Shown here one piece after another: positions 50,104 through 58,860 of a stretch of DNA of 59,730 nucleotides; position 1 is the stretch's first letter, and every line of letters starts with the position of its first letter. Position numbers and translations under genes: made by a program. The notes beneath the pieces are model-generated. The model ran no database searches. It was given only the letters and a program-made list of their open reading frames with translations, and was not told the DNA's origin. Origin of the DNA: Patescibacteria group bacterium (GTDB taxonomy: Bacteria > Patescibacteriota > Patescibacteriia > 2-12-FULL-60-25); NCBI GenBank assembly GCA_018063105.1, contig JAGOQX010000003.1, forward strand, positions 1 through 59,730, written 5' to 3'.

Positions 50104-51581
50104 AATGGGGCGTTCGGCGGCGGGGTGAATGCAATTGGCGTTGATGGATCAAATGCCGGTGCGCTTTGTGCCAGCTGTCCAATCTGCGCCATGGAGTCTG
50201 GTGGCGGTGTCCCAAATTGTGATTTCTTTGTGAGATTTTTAAATGAAGCTCGTGAATCATCAAAGAAGAGATTCACAACGCCGGTTGGGCCGTTACGATG
50301 TTTTGCGATATGGATTTCAGCCGTGTTGCGTTCGTCCGGTGATAGATCTTCCGTTCGATAGTTTTTGTCCGCGGCTTTTCGGTAGATAAACAATACGATA
50401 TCAGCATCCTGCTCAATGGAACCAGATTCACGTAAGTGAGCAAGTTTCGGGATGGCTGGTTTTTGTAATTCAACGGCGCGTGCCAACTGCGAGAGGGCGA
50501 TGACCGGGATATTCAATTCACGAGCAATGGATTTTAGACCACGCGTAATTTCGGCAACCTCCTGTGTGCGATTGTCTGAGTTGCCTCCACCTCGCGATTC
50601 CATGAGCTGCAAGTAGTCGATGACGACCATGCCGAGTCCCTTTTCCATCTGTAAGCGTCGCGCTTTTGTTCGAATCTCCATGATATTTGCAGAGGCAGAA
50701 TCATCAATATAGATCGGGGCTTCTGAGAGCACGCCGAGTGCGTGACCGATGCGGGAAAAATCATCATTGGCACCAGAATCTGTGAGTCGGCCTGTGCGCA
50801 TACTCCACAGATTCACGTTGGCTTCTGCGCACAACATACGATCAACGAGCTGCTCTTTACTCATTTCCAATGAGAACACACCAACCGGGACTTTGCTTCT
50901 GACCGCGGCATTACGTGCGATGTCGAGAGCGAATGATGTTTTTCCGCATGCTGGACGTGCAGCCAGAATGATCAAATCGCTTTTCTGTAATCCACCCAGC
51001 AGATTGTCGAGATCTGTATAGCCGGTCGCAACTCCACGGAGTTTTCCTTTTTCTTTATGCAATTCATCAATACGCTCAAACGCTGTATCAAGAATGTCCT
51101 GAATGGGCGTGAAGCTTGCTTTGAGAAATTTTTGGGAGACGTTAAACAATTTCTGTTCCGCATCATCCAACAGCTGTTCAATATCTTCTGCTTGATCGTA
51201 TCCAAGTGCGGTGATGTCAGCCGCGGCATTAATTAATCGTCGAAGCGTTGCTTTCTTTTGGACGATTTGCGCGTAGTGCAAGACATGGCTGGATGTTGGG
51301 ACGCAGTTGGAAAGTTGGATGAGATACGCGCGTCCGCCGATGCGTTCTAGTTCACCTTTTTCTTGCAGGCGATTGGAAAGCGACAGAAGGTCGATCGGTT
51401 CATGTTTGCGAAAAAGATCAACGATGGACTCATAAATTTGGCGATGTTTCTCGGAATAGAAATCGGCCGTGTCTACCTGGTCACCAACGCGAATAATCGC
51501 ATCTTTATCCAGAAGAAGTGACCCAATCAGGGATTGTTCAGCTTCAAGGTTTTGCGGGGTGATTTTTTCGCCGATAGCCAT
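50100..51581 (-). CDS. dnaB: Replicative DNA helicase DnaB
   Basis: 493 aa, full length. The N-terminal domain starts PQNLEAEQSLIGSLLLDKDA, which binds primase. The RecA-like C-terminal domain has the Walker A LAARPACGKTSFALDIA, FSLEMSKEQLVDRM, the Walker B MVVIDYLQLM and LRESGSIEQDADIVLFIYR. A disordered C-terminal tail is Pro/Ala-rich. It unwinds DNA ahead of the replisome, whose clamp loader gene dnaX is convergent. It is divergent from the amino acid permease. Confidence 0.97.
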   Translation of the reverse strand: MAIGEKITPQNLEAEQSLIGSLLLDKDAIIRVGDQVDTADFYSEKHRQIYESIVDLFRKHEPIDLLSLSNRLQEKGELERIGGRAYLIQLSNCVPTSSHVLHYAQIVQKKATLRRLINAAADITALGYDQAEDIEQLLDDAEQKLFNVSQKFLKASFTPIQDILDTAFERIDELHKEKGKLRGVATGYTDLDNLLGGLQKSDLIILAARPACGKTSFALDIARNAAVRSKVPVGVFSLEMSKEQLVDRMLCAEANVNLWSMRTGRLTDSGANDDFSRIGHALGVLSEAPIYIDDSASANIMEIRTKARRLQMEKGLGMVVIDYLQLMESRGGGNSDNRTQEVAEITRGLKSIARELNIPVIALSQLARAVELQKPAIPKLAHLRESGSIEQDADIVLFIYRKAADKNYRTEDLSPDERNTAEIHIAKHRNGPTGVVNLFFDDSRASFKNLTKKSQFGTPPPDSMAQIGQLAQSAPAFDPSTPIAFTPPPNAPF

Positions 51582-51645
51582 ACAGCCGCAAGTTAGCGCG
51601 AGCGGGGGAGATCGGCAAGGTGATAAGATGTGTGTGATTCTGCCG

Positions 51646-51654
51646 TGCTATACT
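51646..51654 (+). promoter_or_regulatory. Extended -10 promoter of the permease gene
   Basis: TGC-TATACT ends 7 nt before the ATG at 51662, so the mRNA is predicted to be leaderless. Confidence 0.58.
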
Positions 51655-51661
51655 GATGCAA

Positions 51662-52801
51662 ATGAAGACGGGAACTCGGAACTTGATACAGGGGAGTTTG
51701 GCGCTCATGGGCACCATTGTGGGTGCCGGGGTATTTGCCGTACCGTTGGCATTTCAGAAAACCGGTATCTTCGCCGGATCGATCGTGTATTGGTTGGTTG
51801 CATTGGCGATACTCACGATTCATCTGCTGTACGCTGATTTAATCGTTGCCTTTCCAGAGTTGGTTCGAAAACGGTTGCCGGGTCAAGCGCAGTTTTTTTT
51901 GGGATCTTGGGCAAGATGGGTTGCATTTCTCTCTCATCCAACGCAGGTGATCGGCGCATGTTTAGCCTATATTATTTTAGGTGGTCAGTTTTTGAATGGA
52001 CTCGCTCGTATCGTTGGAGCTGATGATCATCTATTTCTGTGGCAGCTTGTGTTTTGGGCTGGTGGCGCGATCGTATTGTTTTGGGGGTTGCGTGTTGTGG
52101 CAAAAATTGAGGCTTGGATGTCATGGGGATTGGTTGCCTTGTTGTTGGTATCGTCCGCTTTGTTTGCATCGCAGGCAGATGGCATGCTTTTAGGGCTGAG
52201 CCATTGGTCCGGAATATTTGCGCCGATTGGGGTGTTCGTTTTTGCCGTGTTTGGTCTGCCCGTCATCACGGAGGTTGTTTCTATTTGTGGTCGCGATCTG
52301 ATGCGCTCTCGTATTGCGGTCGCGATTGGTTCATTGAGTGCCGCGCTATTCACTTGGTTGTTTGGTATTTTTTCTGTGGCAGCAGCAGGCTCATCTGACC
52401 TATCTTCGCCGGCTGATTTGGCGGGAATATTGCATCCGTCATTTGCCTGGCTGATTCCGGCTGTTGGATTTTTTGCCGTTGCAACGTCGTTCATTACGAT
52501 GACCCAAGACGTCAAAGAGACGTTTCATTTAGACGCTGGAGTCTCGAAGTTCTTGTCTTGGGTATTAGCACTGGGAATTCCGCTTGCCCTGTTTTTATTT
52601 GTAACAAAGGATTTTTTGCAGACAGTCAGTCTTGTTGGTCTTGTCTTTGGAACAACGAACGCGGTTCTAGTGTTACTCATGTCGCGTGAGGCAACACGTC
52701 GATTGCTAGGCAAGAAACGTCGTTGGATTCATGCGATGATACCTCTTATTCTTTCCATCCTCTTTATCGGCGTCGCCATTTGGAGTATTCTACATTCATA
52801 A
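51662..52801 (+). CDS. Aromatic amino acid permease family transporter
   Basis: 379 aa with about eleven hydrophobic helices. The N terminus IQGSLALMGTIVGAGVFAVP is the first broken helix of the amino acid transporter fold, with the Gly-rich substrate loop. VTEVVSICGRDLMRSR-like sequence and TSFITMTQDVKETFHL follow. It resembles the tryptophan/tyrosine permease group. CPR cells rely on imported amino acids, so this fits. An ATG at 51656 is in frame but would sit inside the short leader. Confidence 0.75.
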   Translation: MKTGTRNLIQGSLALMGTIVGAGVFAVPLAFQKTGIFAGSIVYWLVALAILTIHLLYADLIVAFPELVRKRLPGQAQFFLGSWARWVAFLSHPTQVIGACLAYIILGGQFLNGLARIVGADDHLFLWQLVFWAGGAIVLFWGLRVVAKIEAWMSWGLVALLLVSSALFASQADGMLLGLSHWSGIFAPIGVFVFAVFGLPVITEVVSICGRDLMRSRIAVAIGSLSAALFTWLFGIFSVAAAGSSDLSSPADLAGILHPSFAWLIPAVGFFAVATSFITMTQDVKETFHLDAGVSKFLSWVLALGIPLALFLFVTKDFLQTVSLVGLVFGTTNAVLVLLMSREATRRLLGKKRRWIHAMIPLILSILFIGVAIWSILHS

Positions 52802-52805
52802 CATT

Positions 52806-53213
52806 ATGTGGCTTCGAACAATCGGTGTTTCATTTCTCAACTGGATCGCGAATTACATACTCGTGATTTTCGTGATCGTGTACCTTCTTCCAAATGATTG
52901 GTCTGGATATGCAAATACAATACCGATGTGGATTGTTTCAGCTTTTGTTGCATTTGGATTTGCGTATTGGTTGTTCTCCTCACGTCTTCCATCATCTCGA
53001 GATACAGCGGCGGTGATCGGCATTTGGATGGTTGTGAATGCAACGATGCAGGTGTTTCACGCATTTTACTATCTCGGTTCGCTCGCACCGTTATTGTACG
53101 GTCCAGACATCTATGTTCAGTATGTGTTGGAAATTATCGCGATCATGTCAGCCAGCTATTACGTGAGACGCAAAAAGATGCAATCTACGTTTGGAGAAGG
53201 ACTTGTTGACTAA
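52806..53213 (+). CDS. Small membrane protein, unknown function
   Basis: 135 aa with four hydrophobic segments: about residues 5-28 (VSFLNWIANYILVIFVIVYL), 36-56, 64-88 (TAAVIGIWMVVNATMQVFHA) and 94-115. The C terminus is basic. It starts 4 nt after the permease and overlaps folD by 4 nt at its end. Nothing beyond a membrane location can be supported. Confidence 0.7.
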   Translation: MWLRTIGVSFLNWIANYILVIFVIVYLLPNDWSGYANTIPMWIVSAFVAFGFAYWLFSSRLPSSRDTAAVIGIWMVVNATMQVFHAFYYLGSLAPLLYGPDIYVQYVLEIIAIMSASYYVRRKKMQSTFGEGLVD

Positions 53214-54037
53214 CGTTGTTCGGAGAGTTGCACGACGTTTTTGAGAAGCATTGCAATCGTCATTGGACCAACGCCTCCAGGAACCGGCGTGAGCCAACCC
53301 TCCAGAGGTTCAAGAGATGCCGCATCAACATCCCCAACAACATGGCCATTGGCCAATGTTGACGTACCAACATCAATGACACAGGTGCCACTCGCAACAA
53401 CATGTTGTGAGACAAGATTTGGTTTACCAACGGCTGTAATAATGATTTGTGATGTTAAGAGCTCGCGACGTTGTAGATCGTCCGGTTGCATGGTTGTGAC
53501 GATGGCTCCGGCTTTTGTCAGAAGGTAGGCAAGTGGACGAATAAAGATATCGCCATTGCCAATAATTGAAACATGAGAGGCGTTGACCCGAATGTCTGTT
53601 GCAGCAATTAATCTGAGGATGCCTTCGTGAAGGGGAGAGATGATCGTTCCGGTTCCGGACAGAAGAGCCTCGATGTTTGATGGGTGAAAGCCATCCGCAT
53701 CTTTTTTCGGGTCAATCCGTTCGATGATGAGATTCGTATCATGACCTTCTGGAAGCGGAAGCTGGACCAGTATTCCATGGATGGCTGGGTCCGCATTCCA
53801 TGCATCAATACAGCGAATCAGATCTTCGTCTGAAGTTGTTGCGGGGAGCCGCTGAATGTCTGTAGCGATTCCGACCTCAGCCGCAGCTTTTTCTTTGAGC
53901 TGAACATAGAGCCGTGAAGCAGGGTCTTCGCCTACGAGCAACACCCCCAATCGTGGTTGGAGGTTCTTTGCTGCAATAGCGGCAGCGACGTCAGCCCGAA
54001 TGCTGGCTGCTAGGGTTCGTCCATCAACGCGTTTCAT
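53210..54037 (-). CDS. folD: Methylenetetrahydrofolate dehydrogenase/cyclohydrolase
   Basis: 275 aa, usual length. It oxidises methylene-THF to methenyl-THF and hydrolyses this to formyl-THF in the cytoplasm. Family motifs are LGVLLVGEDPASRLYVQLKE, GILVQLPLPEGHD, DPKKDADGFHPSN, SIIGNGDIFIRPLA and TPVPGGVGPMTIAML. Compared with the usual SxxVGRP, the NADP loop reads GNGDIFIRP. It works with GlyA, encoded 0.5 kb away on the same strand. On the minus strand TACCAT ends 8 nt before the ATG and may be its -10 box. Confidence 0.95.
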   Translation of the reverse strand: MKRVDGRTLAASIRADVAAAIAAKNLQPRLGVLLVGEDPASRLYVQLKEKAAAEVGIATDIQRLPATTSDEDLIRCIDAWNADPAIHGILVQLPLPEGHDTNLIIERIDPKKDADGFHPSNIEALLSGTGTIISPLHEGILRLIAATDIRVNASHVSIIGNGDIFIRPLAYLLTKAGAIVTTMQPDDLQRRELLTSQIIITAVGKPNLVSQHVVASGTCVIDVGTSTLANGHVVGDVDAASLEPLEGWLTPVPGGVGPMTIAMLLKNVVQLSEQR

Positions 54038-54064
54038 TGTGCAGCATGGTAGCTGATCCTAGTA

Positions 54065-54093
54065 TTGACGTCTACTACAGGCTCTGGTAGTGT
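54065..54093 (+). promoter_or_regulatory. Promoter of the 54.1-kb RNA unit
   Basis: TTGACG (54065-54070), 17-bp spacer, TAGTGT (54088-54093), with an extended TG at 54085-54086. The predicted start is about 54100. Confidence 0.5.
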
Positions 54094-54099
54094 GTTTTT

Positions 54100-54576
54100 G
54101 GAAGCTCGTCGCAGTGTAATACCTCCCAGTTCGTTTCGAGGCACCGTTTAGCCGGTATCTCCCGTGCTTTCCCAGACGGGGGTACCCTAAGCTAGCGGTA
54201 TCGAGGGGCTGTTCCAGGAGTGTGGAAGACGAGCTAAGTGAGCGAATTGGGGCTTCAGGACCCGATCGCTCTGCAGGGCAGGTGACGTCCGCGTCACAGG
54301 ATCCTTGGACCGTTCTGTTTCGGCCGTTGCGGCGCCGGGGCGTTAACCCCTTCGATGGCGTGGGCTGATTCGATCGGTTCAGCATGGTACGGATGGCGAG
54401 TTCAGAGCTCGATTCCGAGCCAGTCTGACTCGACGATGAGTGCAGGATCCCTCATTGTGACGGCTCGATGCAGTTGCGTCTCACGCAAATGCGCCGTCCC
54501 TCCGATACCCTGTTTTTCTCCTTTTTCTCCTTTCTCTTCGCCACCCGCGAGCTTCCCCCGAAGCTCGCCTTTTTTT
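54100..54576 (+). ncRNA. Unidentified structured RNA of about 475 nt
   Basis: The 537-base gap between folD and glyA has no convincing gene but is visibly more GC-rich than its surroundings and full of hairpins, such as GTGACG/CGTCAC near 54281-54296 and AGCGA/TCGCT near 54241-54271. A promoter ends at 54093 and a strong terminator closes at 54576. The 5' end GGAAGCTCG (54100-54108) is the exact complement of CGAGCTTCC (54549-54557), which is also the left arm of the terminator, so the ends can form a closing helix or compete with the terminator. I looked for RNase P, tmRNA and SRP signatures on both strands and did not find them. Strand is assigned from the terminator. Confidence 0.6.
54547..54576 (+). 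terminator. Terminator of the RNA unit
   Basis: GCGAGCTTC, loop CCCC, GAAGCTCGC: a perfect 9-bp stem, then C and seven T residues. The T-run overlaps the stop codon of glyA on the other strand. There is no T-run on the minus strand, so it works only on plus-strand transcripts. Confidence 0.9.
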
Positions 54577-55909
54577 ATCCTGATGTTGCAGGAAGGGGAA
54601 ACGTCAGACACATTGCCCGAACCTCTTCAGCAATTTTTTCATACAGCGGATCGTTCGCCAGTGTTGTATTCAGTGCTTTGAGCACTTCTGCGCGCTGTTC
54701 TTTTTCCGCAGGTAGTTGAATGTCTTTGATGGACGCTTCAACCTCTGCCATCCAGTGTGCGAGGCGTTTCATTTCATCGACCCCCATTCCGCGTGTCGTT
54801 GCTGCCGGTGTCCCAATCCGAAGTCCGCTTGGGTACAGCGGACTGCTCGTATCACCCGGGATCGTATTCATGTTTGCGTAGATCCCAACGCGTTCTAATG
54901 CGAGGGCAAAATATTTTCCACGGCCGATTCCGGTCTTTGAGAGATCGATCACCAGAAGGTGATTATCCGTTCCTCCGCTGACAAGTTGGAATCCTTCATG
55001 AATCAGCGCATCAGCAAATGCTTTTGCATTTTCAACGATCCGTTTCGCGTAGTCTTGAAAGTCTGGTTGTGATGCTTCCTTCAGTGCGACTGCAATTCCG
55101 GCGATCGTGTTCATGTGTGGTCCGCCCTGTGTTCCCGGAATAATTGCTTTGTCGATTTTTTCACCCAGTGTTGGATCTTTCGCAAGTCCTTTTTCCGTCA
55201 CCATAATCAAAGCGCCACGAGGTCCGCGAAGTGTTTTATGCGTCGTCGTCATGACGATGTGTGCATGAGCAACTGGGCTCTCGTGTTGTCCGCCAACGAT
55301 TAACCCGGCGATATGTGAAACGTCTGCGATTAGCAATGCGCCAACCTCATCTGCGATCTTGGCGAATTCAGCAAATGGAATGGCGCGCGGAATAGCCGTT
55401 CCACCACACCAGATGATTTTTGGTTTGTGTTCTTGGGCCAGTTTGCGAATTTCATCAACATCAAATTCTCCAGATGGTTTGAGATGATAGGGAACGCTGT
55501 TCCAGAACTTTGCGGTCGCGCTAAATTTCCATCCATGCGTCAAATGTCCGCCGTCCGGTAAGTTCAATCCCATGATCGTATCGTGCGGTTCACACGTCGC
55601 AACGTAGATGGCAAGATTTGCCGTGCTGCCGGAATATGGCTGAACGTTCACGTACGGAACGCCGAATAATTTCTTCGCGCGTTCTTGGGCGAGGATCTCG
55701 ATTTGGTCAACAACGACGTTGCCAGAATAATAGCGACGGCCTGGATATCCTTCTGCATACTTGTCAGAAAGGGTTGTGGCAAGCGCTTCTAACACGTCTC
55801 GTGATGTATGATTCTCCGAAGGAATTAATGAGACGCCGTTCAATTGTCGGGCATCTTCGTCAAGGATGAGCTTGGCGATTTCTGGGTCGTGGAGAGGAAG
55901 AGTAGACAT
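54575..55909 (-). CDS. glyA: Serine hydroxymethyltransferase
   Basis: 444 aa from the ATG at 55909. It interconverts serine and glycine while loading one-carbon units on THF. Motifs are SLIPSENHTSRDVLEAL, YAEGYPGRRYYSGN, the PLP-lysine region VMTTTHKTLRGPRGAL and GTQGGPHMNTIAGIA. The start is set by the -10 box TACTAT 7 nt upstream; a longer frame begins before that box. It shares one-carbon metabolism with folD on the other side of the RNA unit. Confidence 0.96.
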   Translation of the reverse strand: MSTLPLHDPEIAKLILDEDARQLNGVSLIPSENHTSRDVLEALATTLSDKYAEGYPGRRYYSGNVVVDQIEILAQERAKKLFGVPYVNVQPYSGSTANLAIYVATCEPHDTIMGLNLPDGGHLTHGWKFSATAKFWNSVPYHLKPSGEFDVDEIRKLAQEHKPKIIWCGGTAIPRAIPFAEFAKIADEVGALLIADVSHIAGLIVGGQHESPVAHAHIVMTTTHKTLRGPRGALIMVTEKGLAKDPTLGEKIDKAIIPGTQGGPHMNTIAGIAVALKEASQPDFQDYAKRIVENAKAFADALIHEGFQLVSGGTDNHLLVIDLSKTGIGRGKYFALALERVGIYANMNTIPGDTSSPLYPSGLRIGTPAATTRGMGVDEMKRLAHWMAEVEASIKDIQLPAEKEQRAEVLKALNTTLANDPLYEKIAEEVRAMCLTFPLPATSG

Positions 55910-55916
55910 GGTCGTT

Positions 55917-55922
55917 ATAGTA
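55917..55922 (-). promoter_or_regulatory. -10 box of glyA
   Basis: On the minus strand TACTAT ends 7 nt before the ATG. The mRNA should be leaderless. Confidence 0.5.
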
Positions 55923-55974
55923 CGGTCGCGCCACGCATTTGCCAAGCGATGCCCGACGATTGTAGTCTATCGCT

Positions 55975-57432
55975 ATGAATGCCCGAGATTTCAAGAAGGT
56001 TCATCTGATCGGCGTCGGCGGAATTAATATTTCCGCTGTTGCCAAATTATTGCTGGCTTCCGGCATCTCCGTGAGCGGTTCAGATGTTGCAGAAAATGAA
56101 CAGACGAAGATTTTGATAGAGCGGGGAGCGGCGATTGCTCATGGACACGGGGCAGAGCATGTTCCGGCAGATGCAGAACTTGTCATCTATTCGTCCGCTG
56201 TTCCGGAATCAAATCCAGAGCGCGTAGAAGCAAAGCGGCGGAATATTCCTGAGCTCACGAATTTTCAATTTCTCGCAGAATGGTTTGGTGAGGCGAAAAC
56301 AATTCTGGTCACCGGAACGCATGGGAAGAGCACGACGACGGCGATGCTTGGGTTGATGTTGGAACGCGCAAAACTTGATCCAACGTTTGTGGTGGGAAGC
56401 AAGGTTCCGTCTTTTCCAGAAGGAAATCTGAGAATCGGTTCTCCGGATCTGTTCGTGATTGAGGGCGATGAATACGCCCGACATTTTCTTGAATTTTCTC
56501 CGTGGGGCGTCGTCATCAATAATATTGAATTGGATCATACAGATGTGTTTGCAACGTTGGATGAGATGGTCGATGCATTCCGTCAGTTATTGCATCAGAT
56601 GAAATCGGGAGGCGTGATTGTTGCGAACATAGGTGACGTGAACGTTGCGAAGTTGTTGAAAGAAGAAACAGCATGGATCTCACAGCAATCAATTCGTGTC
56701 ATCGGATTTGGCGAACATGAAGCACAAGGATGGAACGTCAAACATGAAATGAAGGAAGGATGGAATCATATTGAGCTGGCTGGTTCAGGTGTGTCGTATC
56801 GATTCGTCACTCACGCAATTGGTTCCTTTAACGCGTTCAACGCGTCGGGTGCAGCGTTGATGGCGATCGCGTGTGGTGCTGACTATGCAAGCATCGCAAC
56901 GTCGTTAGAGCTCTTCCCCGGCATCTGGCGCCGCTTCGAACGTCTCGGTGAATTGAATGGTGCAACGGTCTATTCAGATTACGGTCATCACCCAACAGCC
57001 GTCGCGCAAACGCTGATAGCCGCGCATGACGCATTTCCGGAGCAACGGATTATCCTTTGTTTTCAACCGCATCATCGGAATCGCACAAAACACCTGTTCT
57101 TTGATTTTGTCCCATCATTCGACACAGCAGATCTTCTCGTCCTTTGCGAGATCTATGATGTTGCCGGACGCGACGCAAAAGAGGATGAGATGATTTCATC
57201 GCAAGACTTGGTGGATGCAATCATTCCGCATGATGCGGACCGGGGAGTGACGCGAACGGTGGAGTATGCGAAGAGCCCGCAAGAAGCCATCACTGCAACG
57301 ATGAAGTTGATACAACCTGGCGACATCGTGATCGTGATGGGTGCAGGGGATGTTGATGGAACTATTCGTTCTGTCATGTTGCCCATGTCATCCCGAGCGA
57401 AGTCTGACGAAGCCGAGGGATCCCTTAGTTGA
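55975..57432 (+). CDS. murC: UDP-N-acetylmuramate-L-alanine ligase
   Basis: 485 aa. It adds L-Ala to UDP-MurNAc, the first step of the peptide stem. The N-terminal domain has VHLIGVGGINISAVAKLLLA, the ATP site LVTGTHGKSTTTAML, the central VIEGDEYARHFLEF and the C-terminal VYSDYGHHPTAVAQTL with CFQPHHRNRT. The last 16 or so residues (SSRAKSDEAEGSLS) are encoded by an inverted-repeat element, so they are probably a recent extension of a tail that normally ends near SVMLP. The TAGTCT box ends 6 nt before the ATG. murB follows at 75 nt. Confidence 0.95.
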   Translation: MNARDFKKVHLIGVGGINISAVAKLLLASGISVSGSDVAENEQTKILIERGAAIAHGHGAEHVPADAELVIYSSAVPESNPERVEAKRRNIPELTNFQFLAEWFGEAKTILVTGTHGKSTTTAMLGLMLERAKLDPTFVVGSKVPSFPEGNLRIGSPDLFVIEGDEYARHFLEFSPWGVVINNIELDHTDVFATLDEMVDAFRQLLHQMKSGGVIVANIGDVNVAKLLKEETAWISQQSIRVIGFGEHEAQGWNVKHEMKEGWNHIELAGSGVSYRFVTHAIGSFNAFNASGAALMAIACGADYASIATSLELFPGIWRRFERLGELNGATVYSDYGHHPTAVAQTLIAAHDAFPEQRIILCFQPHHRNRTKHLFFDFVPSFDTADLLVLCEIYDVAGRDAKEDEMISSQDLVDAIIPHDADRGVTRTVEYAKSPQEAITATMKLIQPGDIVIVMGAGDVDGTIRSVMLPMSSRAKSDEAEGSLS

Positions 57433-57498
57433 GCGGCTGGCCGAAGCCCCGCTGCTCGCGAACGGCGGGGTCGGCTCGCGGACTCGCTCGGAATGACA
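57386..57498. repeat. Inverted-repeat (MITE-like) element at the end of murC
   Basis: TGTCATCCCGAGCGA at 57386-57400 is complementary, with one mismatch, to TCGCTCGGAATGACA at 57484-57498. Between them are further pairings, including GCCCCGC/GCGGGG around 57446-57467. The 113-bp unit begins inside murC, encodes its last residues and stop, and ends 9 nt before murB. This is the form of small palindromic elements dispersed in many bacterial genomes; no second copy is in this window. Confidence 0.75.
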
Positions 57499-57506
57499 AA
57501 TAAATT

Positions 57507-58484
57507 ATGATATCCGAACAACAACATACAGACTTCATCACCGCATATCCATCGGTTCTTCAGAACGAGTCCATGGCTGCGCACACCTATCTCAAAATCG
57601 GCGGTCCAGCTCGTCTCTTTTTCGTCGCGTCAACAAGTGATGAACTTGTAGGTGCTGTAGAGTTTGCCGTCGCACATCAGATTCCGTGGTACGTCATCGG
57701 TGGTGGTTCGAATCTCCTCGTCTCTGATGATGGGTTTGATGGTGTGGTCATTCAAGCGGCAGATCGTCAATTTTCTATCGAAGGTCAGCGTGTTACATCT
57801 GCGCCGGGTATCTTCACCGGTTTGCTTGCGAATGCAACGGTGACAGCCGGTCTCACGGGTTTTGAATGGGGAGCGGGTGTTCCTGGAACCATTGGTGGCG
57901 CAACGTATGGGAATGCTGGATGCTTTGGTGGGGAGATGAAGGATGCGGTTGTCAGCGTTAAAGCGTATGACGTTCGTCAGGCAAAACGTGTGACGTACAC
58001 GAGCGAGGAATGTCGATTCGGATATCGCGATAGCCGATTCAAGCACGAATCACATTTGATCTTGAAAATCATCATGGAGTTGAAACCGGATGTGAGTGGC
58101 GAAGGACGAAAGAAAATCGATGAGATCATCGCAAAACGAAAAGACACGCAGCCGCAAGGAGCATTTAGCGCGGGATGTCTGTTCAAGAATTTTGAATATG
58201 GAGATGAGTCGGCGTTAGAGAAATTGAAACGTGAGGTTGATGAAATTCCGGCAGCAATGCTTCAGAATAAAACAATCGCCGCAGGGTGGCTCATCGACAA
58301 AGTTGGATTGAAAGGGAAAACCATCGGAAAAGCGCAGGTGAGTCCGGTTCATGGGAATTTCCTCGTGAATTTGGGAGGAGCGCGAGCCCAGGATGTGATC
58401 ATGCTTTCAAGCCTCGTGAAGATGAAAGTCCGGGATGAGCTGGGGGTCTTGCTAGAAGACGAAGTTCAGTATTTGGGATTTTAA
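57507..58484 (+). CDS. murB: UDP-N-acetylenolpyruvoylglucosamine reductase
   Basis: 325 aa. FAD enzyme that makes UDP-MurNAc. The FAD domain shows YVIGGGSNLLVSDDGFDGVV and GAGVPGTIGGATYGNAGCFG; the substrate domain has CRFGYRDSRFKHE and GAFSAGCLFKNFEYG. In the last motif most family members have SAGSxFKN, with Ser as proton donor; here the position is Cys, a substitution reported to retain function in some MurB proteins to my knowledge. It ends with LLEDEVQYLGF. It lies after murC, giving a murC-murB pair. Confidence 0.94.
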   Translation: MISEQQHTDFITAYPSVLQNESMAAHTYLKIGGPARLFFVASTSDELVGAVEFAVAHQIPWYVIGGGSNLLVSDDGFDGVVIQAADRQFSIEGQRVTSAPGIFTGLLANATVTAGLTGFEWGAGVPGTIGGATYGNAGCFGGEMKDAVVSVKAYDVRQAKRVTYTSEECRFGYRDSRFKHESHLILKIIMELKPDVSGEGRKKIDEIIAKRKDTQPQGAFSAGCLFKNFEYGDESALEKLKREVDEIPAAMLQNKTIAAGWLIDKVGLKGKTIGKAQVSPVHGNFLVNLGGARAQDVIMLSSLVKMKVRDELGVLLEDEVQYLGF

Positions 58485-58509
58485 CGCCCGTGGGCTACTA
58501 TAGAATTGT

Positions 58510-58860
58510 ATGACTATAAACATTCACGCCTCAGGCATGGAGCTTACTCCTGCTATTCGTCAGTACGTGGAAGAGAAGTTTGGGATGTTAGAGAAATACG
58601 CGAGTAATATTCTCATGATCGATGTTGATCTTGGGATGGATACGCATCATCATCAAAAAGGCGATATCTTTTTCTGCTCTGCGAAAATTGATATCCCGAA
58701 CGATATGTTGACCGTGGAAAAGACTGAGGAGGATTTATATAAAGCCATTGATAAGGTGAAAGATCATTTGCAAGAATCATTAATTGAACGAAAAGAACGC
58801 GCTCGTGATTTACGCCGAAAAGGGGGCGAGGATAGTAACGTGGAAGAGCCTATTGTCTAA
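58510..58860 (+). CDS. hpf: Ribosome hibernation promoting factor (short form)
   Basis: 116 aa. It binds the 30S subunit and stops translation under stress. The pattern is INIHASGMELTPAIRQYVEE, KFGMLEKYASNILMIDVDLG, FFCSAKIDIPNDMLTVEKTE and EDLYKAIDKVKDHLQESLIE, then a basic tail. It lacks the C-terminal extension of long HPF. A TATAGA box ends 5 nt before the ATG. A hairpin (ACGTT...AACGT near 58868-58890) follows but has no T-run. Confidence 0.92.
   Translation: MTINIHASGMELTPAIRQYVEEKFGMLEKYASNILMIDVDLGMDTHHHQKGDIFFCSAKIDIPNDMLTVEKTEEDLYKAIDKVKDHLQESLIERKERARDLRRKGGEDSNVEEPIV

Noticed and set aside
54038-54574. Riboswitch leader for folD on the minus strand
   Set aside because: No recognisable tetrahydrofolate, glycine or SAM riboswitch core was found, and a -10-like box lies just before folD. 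The intrinsic terminator works on the other strand.
54060-54576. RNase P RNA, tmRNA or SRP RNA in the folD-glyA gap
   Set aside because: The conserved GAGGAAAGTCC region of RNase P, the alanine tag ending and T-arm of tmRNA, and the GGAAGGAAGCAGC-type loop of SRP RNA were looked for on both strands and not seen. A divergent form cannot be excluded without a covariance search.
54059-54719. Open frames on both strands within the folD-glyA gap
   Set aside because: They have no family features or start signals, overlap each other and the terminator, and are explained by the GC-rich RNA.
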